Part shown: one piece after another, positions 48,830 through 54,181 of the stretch
Numbering within the stretch: position 1 is the stretch's first letter
How the letters are laid out: each line of letters starts with the position of its first letter
NCBI GenBank assembly: GCA_035540975.1
Contig: DATLFN010000029.1
Coordinates: 1-54,181, forward strand
Source: Acidimicrobiales bacterium
GTDB taxonomy: Bacteria > Actinomycetota > Acidimicrobiia > Acidimicrobiales > GCA-2861595
DNA length: 54,181 nucleotides
Direction: 5' to 3'
Made by a program: the position numbers and the translations under genes
The notes under the pieces: model-generated
Told to the model about the DNA's origin: nothing
Seen by the model: only the letters and a program-made list of their open reading frames with translations
Databases searched by the model: none

Positions 48830-49966
48830 ATGACCGAGATCGACCACGACGAGCCGCGCCCGGCGCCCGAGCGGCGTCCCCGCCCGGCCGTCCCGGCTGG
48901 CCTCGAGCGCGCCGCCGCCTGGAGCTGGCGACTGCTGGTCGTGGGTGCCGCCGCGGTGGCTGTCCTGGCCCTGCTCGGGCGCCTGCGCCTGGTCCTCTTC
49001 CCGCTCGTCCTGACGCTGCTCGTCACCCGCGTGCTGTGGTCGCCCGCCCGGTGGCTGCGACGCCGGCGGTGGCCCGCCGGGCTGGCGGCGGCCGTCACGG
49101 TGCTCGGGTTCCTGGCGCTGGTGACGGCGGCGTTCTCCGTGGTCGGGGCCGTGGTGGCCGACGAGGCCGGGGACCTCGGCCCCACCCTGGGCGACGCCGT
49201 GGACGACGTGGAGCGGTGGCTGGTCGAGGACAGCCCCTTCGACGTGAGCCGGGAGGACGTGGCCCGGTTCCGCGCCGACCTGGGGGACACCGTCCGGGCG
49301 GCGGCCGGGTCCTCGGGCGGCGCCGTGGTCTCGGGGGCGATCGCCGTGGTGGAGGCCGTCCTCGGGGTGGTGCTGGCCCTGATCATCACCTTCTTCGCGC
49401 TCAAGGACGGCGACCGCTTCGTGGCGTGGGGGCGCAGGATGGTCCCCGCCGACCGGCGCGACGTGGCCGGGGTGATGGCCGCCCGGGCCTGGGAGACGGT
49501 CGGCGGCTACCTGCGGGGGGCCGCCCTGCTCGGCTTCGTCGAGGGTGTGGCGATCGGGATCACGCTCGCCCTGGTCGGGGCCAGGCTGGCGGCGCCGGTG
49601 GCCGTGCTCACGTTCATCACCGCCTTCGTGCCCTTCGTGGGTGCCATCGTCTCCGGAGTGGTGGCGGTGCTGGTGGCGTTGGCGACGGGCGGCGTCGAGG
49701 CCGCGGTGGTGGTCGCCGTGGTCGCCGTCGTCATCCAGCAGTTCGACAACGACCTGCTCGCCCCCCTGGTGTACGGGCGGGCCCTCAACCTCCACCCCGT
49801 CGTCGTGCTGCTCGCCATCACCGCCGCGGGCGCCCTGTTCGGCCTGGCCGGGAGCATCCTCGCCGTGCCCGTGACCGCCGTGGTGGTGAACGTCGTCGGT
49901 GCCGCCCGGGGCCACGAGGAGGGCGGCGGACCGGGGGACGGGGAACGGTCGCCGGCCCCGGCGTGA
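48830..49966 (+). CDS. AI-2E-family membrane transporter
   Basis: 378 aa. Two helices near the N-terminus, a soluble hairpin, and a C-terminal membrane bundle with the family's GYLRGAALLGFVEGVAIG, FVPFVGAIVSGV and QQFDNDLLAPLVYGRALNLHP. The family includes the AI-2 exporter TqsA and Na+/H+ antiporters; substrate not determinable. Good ribosome site GGGGAAGGGG before the ATG. Follows the FAD oxidase by 67 bases, possibly in one transcript. Confidence 0.93.
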   Translation: MTEIDHDEPRPAPERRPRPAVPAGLERAAAWSWRLLVVGAAAVAVLALLGRLRLVLFPLVLTLLVTRVLWSPARWLRRRRWPAGLAAAVTVLGFLALVTAAFSVVGAVVADEAGDLGPTLGDAVDDVERWLVEDSPFDVSREDVARFRADLGDTVRAAAGSSGGAVVSGAIAVVEAVLGVVLALIITFFALKDGDRFVAWGRRMVPADRRDVAGVMAARAWETVGGYLRGAALLGFVEGVAIGITLALVGARLAAPVAVLTFITAFVPFVGAIVSGVVAVLVALATGGVEAAVVVAVVAVVIQQFDNDLLAPLVYGRALNLHPVVVLLAITAAGALFGLAGSILAVPVTAVVVNVVGAARGHEEGGGPGDGERSPAPA

Positions 49967-50054
49967 CCTGTCCGATTCGTCGGGAGGTTGAGCAACCCGG
50001 GGTTGCGGGGGCACACTTGACCCGGACGGGCACAGGTGGGTGCAAGGGGGCCAG

Positions 50055-50249
50055 ATGCGACACAGGCTGGTGGGCGACCTTCGAGCGCTCCAGGGGCGGC
50101 GCGTGAGCGTGGCGCTGACGGACCAGTCGTGCATCCACGACGGGTTCCTCCTCGGTGTCACCGCCGAGCGGGTGTGGCTGGACAGCTCGGGCGAGGAGAC
50201 GTTCGTGAGCCTCGCCGACGTGGTGGACTTCTGGGAGACGCGCGGGTAG
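50055..50249 (+). CDS. Tiny barrel-like protein B (paralogue of 5488-5706)
   Basis: 64 aa. ATG 50055 after AAGGGGG. Pattern: [19 protein letters not shown], then [25 protein letters not shown], short strands with a terminal WExR motif. It aligns with the fdhD-coupled protein at 5488-5706 over ~58 residues with about 26 identities. It sits 97 bases upstream of a sigma factor gene on the same strand. Family not recognised; the strand pattern suggests an SH3/LSM-like barrel. Confidence 0.72.
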   Translation: MRHRLVGDLRALQGRRVSVALTDQSCIHDGFLLGVTAERVWLDSSGEETFVSLADVVDFWETRG

Positions 50250-50346
50250 CACCGGCGCTGCGGTGGGCCGTCCCGGCGGGCCGGCCGAGAGATTTCTGAC
50301 CTTCGGACCTGTTGCGCGGCCCCGAACCGGCCGAACGTATACATCG

Positions 50347-51411
50347 ATGACCACACCCGTCGTCGATCGCGATGTGGACCGGCGCATGGCCGACCTCGTT
50401 CGCCGCGGTGCCAGACGGGGGACCGTCGCCCTGTCGCGGGTCGAGAGGCTCATCGACGCGCTGGCGCTCGACGACGAGGGCGTCGACGCGCTCTACCGGC
50501 GCCTGGACGGAATGGGCGTCGTGGTGAGCGACGACTGCGGCCGGCGACGCGGTCGCGCCGCCCGTGCCGACGACGAGGTGGTGCACTTCACCACCGACAG
50601 CCTGCGCCAGTTCCTCGACGAGATCGGGCGCCACCCCCTGCTGACCGCCGAGGAGGAGATCGAGGTGGCGCGGTGGGTCGAGGCGGGCGACGCCGGAGCC
50701 AGGCAGCGCATGATCCTGGCGAACCTGCGCCTGGTGGTGTCGATCGCCAAGCGCTACCAGGGCCACGACATCGCCCTGCTCGACCTGGTCCAGGAGGGCA
50801 TCTTCGGCCTGGTGCGGGCCGTCGAGAAGTTCGACTGGCGGCGCGGCTTCAAGTTCTCCACCTATGCGACGTGGTGGATCCGCCAGGCGCTCCAGCGGGC
50901 CGTCCAGAACCAGGCGCGCACCATCCGCATCCCCGCCGGCGTCGCCGACCGCGAGCGCGCCATCGGCGCCGCCCGCCGCGAGCTGACGGAGGTGCTCGGC
51001 CGCTCGCCCAGCGACGAGGAGCTGGCCGACGCCACCGGTCTGACGGTGCACCAGGTGTTCGCCGTGCGCGACGCGGCACGCGTCGTGGTGAGCCTCGACC
51101 AGCCGGTCGGCCAGGAGGGCGAGGAGACGACGATGGGCGAGTACGTGCCCGCCGACGCCCCGGGCCCCGACGAGGAGATCTCGGTCAGCCTGCGCAACCA
51201 GGTGTTGCAGGCGGCGCTGGCGGCGCTGCCCGAGCAGCACGGCGCCGTCCTGCGGCTGCGCTACGGCATCGACCGGGGCGTCCCCCTCAGCGTCCGGGCC
51301 GTGGCCCGCGAGCTCGCCCTCCCCGGGCCGCTCGTGCGCCAGATGGAGGCCGAGGCGCTCGCCCAGCTGGCCGCCCGGCGGGAGATCGACGCCCTGCGCG
51401 ACGCGGCCTGA
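50347..51411 (+). CDS. Group 2 (SigB/HrdB-like) sigma-70 factor
   Basis: 354 aa. A variable N-terminus (~75 residues) is followed by regions 1.2 ([21 protein letters not shown]), 2 ([26 protein letters not shown] and [13 protein letters not shown]), 3 ([15 protein letters not shown]) and 4 ([15 protein letters not shown], a helix-turn-helix near the end). Region 4 lacks part of the usual GLxDG...TLEEVG pattern, pointing to a non-essential, stress-type sigma factor. ATG 50347 lies next to an AT-rich GTATACAT (50337-50344). Confidence 0.92.
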   Translation: MTTPVVDRDVDRRMADLVRRGARRGTVALSRVERLIDALALDDEGVDALYRRLDGMGVVVSDDCGRRRGRAARADDEVVHFTTDSLRQFLDEIGRHPLLTAEEEIEVARWVEAGDAGARQRMILANLRLVVSIAKRYQGHDIALLDLVQEGIFGLVRAVEKFDWRRGFKFSTYATWWIRQALQRAVQNQARTIRIPAGVADRERAIGAARRELTEVLGRSPSDEELADATGLTVHQVFAVRDAARVVVSLDQPVGQEGEETTMGEYVPADAPGPDEEISVSLRNQVLQAALAALPEQHGAVLRLRYGIDRGVPLSVRAVARELALPGPLVRQMEAEALAQLAARREIDALRDAA

Positions 51412-51438
51412 GCCGGGGTTTGGCGGGCCCGCCGGCGG

Positions 51439-52077
51439 TCAGCGGCGGGTCGACTGGGCCAGGCAGGCGACGACCTGCTCGTCGGTGGTCTGCGAGAAGT
51501 CGCGGTACCACTGACCGATGGCGTGGAACGGCTCCGGGTTGGCGACGCAGGCCAGCTCGTCGGCGTCGCCCTCGAAGCGGGCCGCCCACCCGGGCGGCGC
51601 CACCGGGACCGCCAGCACGACGCGAGCGGCCCCCTGGGCCCGGGCGACCTGGCAGGCGGCGCGGGCGGTGGACCCGGTGGCGATGCCGTCGTCGACGACG
51701 ACCACCGTGCGCCCGTCGACGGGGATCCTCGGCCGGTCGCCCCGGAACCGCTCGGCCCGCCGCTCCAGCTCGGCCCGCTCCCGCTGCTCCACCCTGGCCA
51801 GGTCCTCGGGCGAGACGCCCGCCACCCGCACGACCGATTCGTTCACCACCCGTATGCCGTCCTCGCCGATGGCACCCATGCCCAGCTCCGGCTGCGCCGG
51901 CACGCCCAGCTTGCGCACCACGATCACGTCCAGCGGCGCACCGAGGTGGTGGGCCACCTGGGCGCCCACCGGGACCCCTCCGCGGGGCAGCCCGAGGACG
52001 ACGACGTCGGCGTCGCCGAGGTGCTCCACCTCGGCGGCCAGCCGGCGCCCGGCGTCCACCCGATCGGCGAAGAGCAT
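51439..52077 (-). CDS. Phosphoribosyltransferase, DosR-regulon type
   Basis: 212 aa. The PRPP-binding motif VVVVDDGIATGST occurs near residue 124, with an N-terminal FADRVDAGRRLAAEVEHL, LGLPRGGVPVGAQVA and VIVVRKLGVPAQPELGMGAI, the pattern of the Rv0571c/Rv2030c-like group that hypoxia regulators control in mycobacteria. GGAGGAGG before the ATG. A DosR-like box lies 78-92 bases upstream. Substrate unknown. Convergent with the sigma factor gene (27 bases between stops). Confidence 0.9.
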   Translation of the reverse strand: MLFADRVDAGRRLAAEVEHLGDADVVVLGLPRGGVPVGAQVAHHLGAPLDVIVVRKLGVPAQPELGMGAIGEDGIRVVNESVVRVAGVSPEDLARVEQRERAELERRAERFRGDRPRIPVDGRTVVVVDDGIATGSTARAACQVARAQGAARVVLAVPVAPPGWAARFEGDADELACVANPEPFHAIGQWYRDFSQTTDEQVVACLAQSTRR

Positions 52078-52154
52078 GGTTCGACCTCCTCCTCATCCGT
52101 CCTTCCCCGGCGTCCGGGGCTGCGCACACCGGACACCGAGTCCGCGGGCGCGAA

Positions 52155-52169
52155 AGGACCAATGGCCCT
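52155..52169 (-). promoter_or_regulatory. Possible DosR-type box upstream of the phosphoribosyltransferase
   Basis: Plus strand AGGACCAATGGCCCT, close to the palindromic mycobacterial DosR core GGGACTWWAGTCCC, with conserved GGAC and GNCCC. Located 78-92 bases before ATG 52077. The rest of the 259-base gap (52078-52336) shows no gene. Confidence 0.45.
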
Positions 52170-52336
52170 GGTTCACCGGCCCGGGTGTCGCCACCTTTCC
52201 GGCAACGCCGGACGCAAGGGAGCCACGGTCCAGGGGGATGGTCCTCGAGCGGCTGGAGTGACCCGGCCACCCGCCCTTCTGTGGACACCCCCAACCGCAG
52301 GATCGGTGCCGAGGCTCCACAGAACGGATGGGCCTG

Positions 52337-52942
52337 TCAGGCCGCCTCGGCCCACGCCCGGCCGGCGCTGTGGGCGGCGACGCCGCCGATGATCATGGCG
52401 GCGAGCGGGTCCGCCCACCACCAGGCGAACGCCGCGTTCACCACCAGCGCGGCGAGGATGCTCGACGCCAGGCAGCCGTCGAGGAAGGTGATGGACGCCT
52501 CGGCCCGGAACGGGGCGCTGGCGAGGGCGGTGCCGACCCGTCGCTTCCAGCGCGCCAGCCCGAACATGACGGCGGCGGTGACCGCCAGGAACACGATGCC
52601 GGCCGGGGACTCGCCGGGCTCGTCACCGGCGACCAACTGGCGGGCGCCGGCGACGATCAGGCAGGCGGCGAGGACGCCGAAGGCCACGGCGACGAGGCGC
52701 AGCGCCCGCCGGTCGCGCCCGTCGGGCTCGCCCGGTGCCCCGTCGAGGTGCCAGACGACGACGAGGGAGGCGAACACCTCCACCAGCGAGTCGAGCCCGA
52801 AGGCGATCAGCGCCAGGGAGCCCGAGGTGACGCCGAGCCCGATCGTGACGAGGACCTCGACGCCGTTCCAGGCGACGGTCGCCCACTGGAGCCGGCGGCC
52901 GACCAGGCGCAGCCGCTCCCGGCCGATCGGCGCGACGGTCAC
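52337..52942 (-). CDS. Cation-efflux-like membrane protein lacking the cytoplasmic domain
   Basis: 201 aa, five or six membrane helices. FGLDSLVEVFASLVVVW and ITFLDGCLASSIL with WADPLAAMII carry Asp residues at the positions of the metal site in cation diffusion facilitators. The C-terminal cytoplasmic domain of that family is missing, which is common in a short actinobacterial subgroup. GTG 52942 chosen; an upstream extension is Arg/Pro-rich. Transport function and metal unknown. Confidence 0.83.
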   Translation of the reverse strand: MTVAPIGRERLRLVGRRLQWATVAWNGVEVLVTIGLGVTSGSLALIAFGLDSLVEVFASLVVVWHLDGAPGEPDGRDRRALRLVAVAFGVLAACLIVAGARQLVAGDEPGESPAGIVFLAVTAAVMFGLARWKRRVGTALASAPFRAEASITFLDGCLASSILAALVVNAAFAWWWADPLAAMIIGGVAAHSAGRAWAEAA

Positions 52943-53056
52943 GGACGGCGACGCTCGCCCAGTGCCGCAACCTCGAGGCCCCCGGCGGGCGAGGGCCGTC
53001 TCCGGCCGCGGTGCGGCGATCGGGCGGGCCGGCACGTCGCCGGCCCGCGTCGGTCG

Positions 53057-53350
53057 TCAGTCGCGGCCGATGGTGTCCTCGTCGCCGGTCCCCGGGTCGG
53101 GGACGCGGTCGCCGGAGACCTCGTCGCCCTCCGGGTTGACGGCATCGGCCACGCCGTGGCCGGCCGCACCGCCGGCGATGCCGCCCACCACGCCGCCGAC
53201 CACCGCTCCGGGGGGACCGGCCACGGCGGCGCCGGCGACGGCACCGGCGGTGGCACCGGCCCCCGTCCCCGTGCCCGTCCCGACCGGGTGGTCGTCCCGG
53301 TCCTCGGCATTCCGGTCGTCGATGCGGCGGGAGTCGTCTCGCTGGTCCAT
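53057..53350 (-). CDS. Glycine-zipper small protein
   Basis: 97 aa. A charged N-terminus (DQRDDSRRIDDRNAEDRDD), then Gly/Ala/Val repeats of the zipper type (GAGATAGAVAGAAVAG, VVGGVVGGIAGGAAGHG, about 25-65) and an acidic tail. Gly-zippers insert in membranes or form oligomers. Ribosome site GAGGAGG before the ATG. Function unknown. It faces a decayed ltrA gene on the other strand. Confidence 0.75.
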   Translation of the reverse strand: MDQRDDSRRIDDRNAEDRDDHPVGTGTGTGAGATAGAVAGAAVAGPPGAVVGGVVGGIAGGAAGHGVADAVNPEGDEVSGDRVPDPGTGDEDTIGRD

Positions 53351-53505
53351 CTCGTGCCTCCTCGTTGGGACAACCGGCACTCGTGCCCGCCGCCGGCGGC
53401 GGTCAAACGGCTCGGCCGTCCCGGGCGCCGACCGTTTCCCGACGGCGGCTGCCCGGTGCGTCGCACGCGCACGGCGGCCCCTCCGGCCAGCGGCGGCGCC
53501 CGACG

Positions 53506-54181
53506 ATGACCGTCCAGCAACCGGATTCGACCGCCGCGGACGACGAGTCGGGGACCACCGGCGCCGTCCGCCCGCCCGTGCTGCGCACGGCCGAGGACAG
53601 CGACAGGGAGCGCCAGGCGACGTGGACGGAGCTGTTCTTCGACCTCGTGTTCGTCGTCGCCGTCAGCCGCACCAACGAGCTGCTGGCGGCCGACCAGTCG
53701 CTGCTCGGCGCCGTGTGGTTCGCCGGCGTGTTCGCGGCCGTGGCGTGGTCGACTTCGTCATGTACGCCGAGCGGTTCGACACCGACGACGTGGTGCACCG
53801 GCTGTCGAAGGCCGCGGCCATGTTCGCCGTCGGTGCGGTCGCCTTCGGTCCGCTCCGACGGTGCGGACCACCGGCGCGGTGGGCTTCGCTCTGGGCGGCG
53901 GTCGTGGCCGCCGCCCTGCTCGTGCTCTGCCTGTGGTGGCTGACGTTCGACTTCGTGGAGGAGGGCGCCCCGGGTGGGACGCGCGGGCTCGCCTACGTGT
54001 ACTCGCACCTGCCCGTCTACGGGGGCATCGCCGCCCTCGGCGTGGGCATGCAGCTGGTGGTCGAGTCCACGGCCGACGCCCCTCTCGCCGGCCCCGCCCG
54101 GTGGGTCCTGTGCGGCGCGGGGGCCGGGTACCTGCTGGGCGTCGCCGGGATCCGGGCCAGCGCCGACCCCCACCCCCGTGC
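53506..54181 (+). pseudogene. Decayed LtrA-type membrane protein, continues past the window
   Basis: Starts normally at ATG 53506: WTELFFDLVFVVAVSRTNELL is the family signature. Near 53746 the sense changes frame to VDFVMYAERFDTDDVVHRL and AAAMFAVGAVAFG; soon after, ~140 residues of the usual core are missing and the text resumes with LLVLCLWWLTFDFVEEGA, YVYSHLPVYGGIAALG to the window edge. So at least one frameshift and one internal deletion. Confidence 0.75.

Noticed and set aside
50333-50346. GTATACAT next to the sigma factor start as another leaderless -10
   Set aside because: TATACA/TACATC do not give TAnnnT at a 6-7 base distance from ATG 50347; the promoter may be further upstream.
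1-54181. tRNA, rRNA, CRISPR arrays, insertion sequences, prophage
   Set aside because: No T-loop/acceptor pairs, no spaced direct repeats of array type, no transposase or integrase motif and no terminal inverted repeats were seen.

Overview
The window is very GC-rich bacterial chromosome with dense genes on both strands. Mycothiol-linked genes (S-(hydroxymethyl)mycothiol dehydrogenase at 3677, a DUF664/DinB protein at 41962), GTG-rich starts, an ANTAR regulator, actinobacterial small-protein families and many leaderless-type promoters point to an actinobacterium (Actinomycetota). The gene mix fits a deep lineage such as Acidimicrobiia, but that is inference; there is no rRNA or other marker to fix it. 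I saw no tRNA, rRNA, CRISPR array, complete insertion sequence, prophage or plasmid gene.

Layout. 1-11.6 kb: a CopB-like metal ATPase cut by the left edge, a ferredoxin-reductase-like flavoprotein, the mycothiol-dependent formaldehyde oxidation pair, fdhD coupled to a tiny barrel-like protein, an unknown protein paired with a Rieske ferredoxin, a GAF-ANTAR regulator, a luciferase-like monooxygenase and mobA. 11.7-18.9 kb: housekeeping block with divergent valS/cysS, a cold-shock gene with leader and terminator, a membrane-anchored ECF sigma fusion and an acyl-CoA dehydrogenase. 19-34 kb: accessory-looking block with decayed or truncated genes (sigma remnant, AraC and PPOX stumps, asparaginase relic) among small regulatory or detoxification modules (XRE-cupin regulator with a thioredoxin-reductase/methyltransferase fusion, HxlR regulator, VapBC-like pair, Nudix, CorA). 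34-45.6 kb: phosphoesterase, small membrane proteins, ABC1 kinase, thioredoxin under a SigH/SigR-type promoter, AlkZ-like glycosylase, and a GT2 polysaccharide synthase plus deacetylase operon. 45.7-54.2 kb: HTH gene with a broken Clp-N gene, rhomboid protease, FAD oxidase, AI-2E-type permease, a second tiny barrel-like protein, a group 2 sigma factor, a phosphoribosyltransferase with a DosR-like box, a cation-efflux-like protein and a decayed ltrA at the right edge.

How parts work together. MscR plus the metallo-hydrolase would clear formaldehyde through mycothiol. fdhD and mobA serve a molybdenum enzyme encoded elsewhere. The GT2 synthase and its coupled deacetylase look like a surface-polysaccharide machine. 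Stress control recurs: three sigma-related loci, a SigH-type trxA promoter and a possible hypoxia box.

The strongest cross-cutting signal is promoter architecture. About a dozen genes have TAnnnT placed 6-7 bases before the start codon, meaning leaderless transcripts. In the valS/cysS gap one 7-bp sequence serves as -10 for both genes. A 31-bp copy of such a promoter-plus-start lies in tandem at 35.5 kb. A second candidate novelty is a pair of unannotated 64-72 aa paralogues at 5.5 and 50.1 kb.
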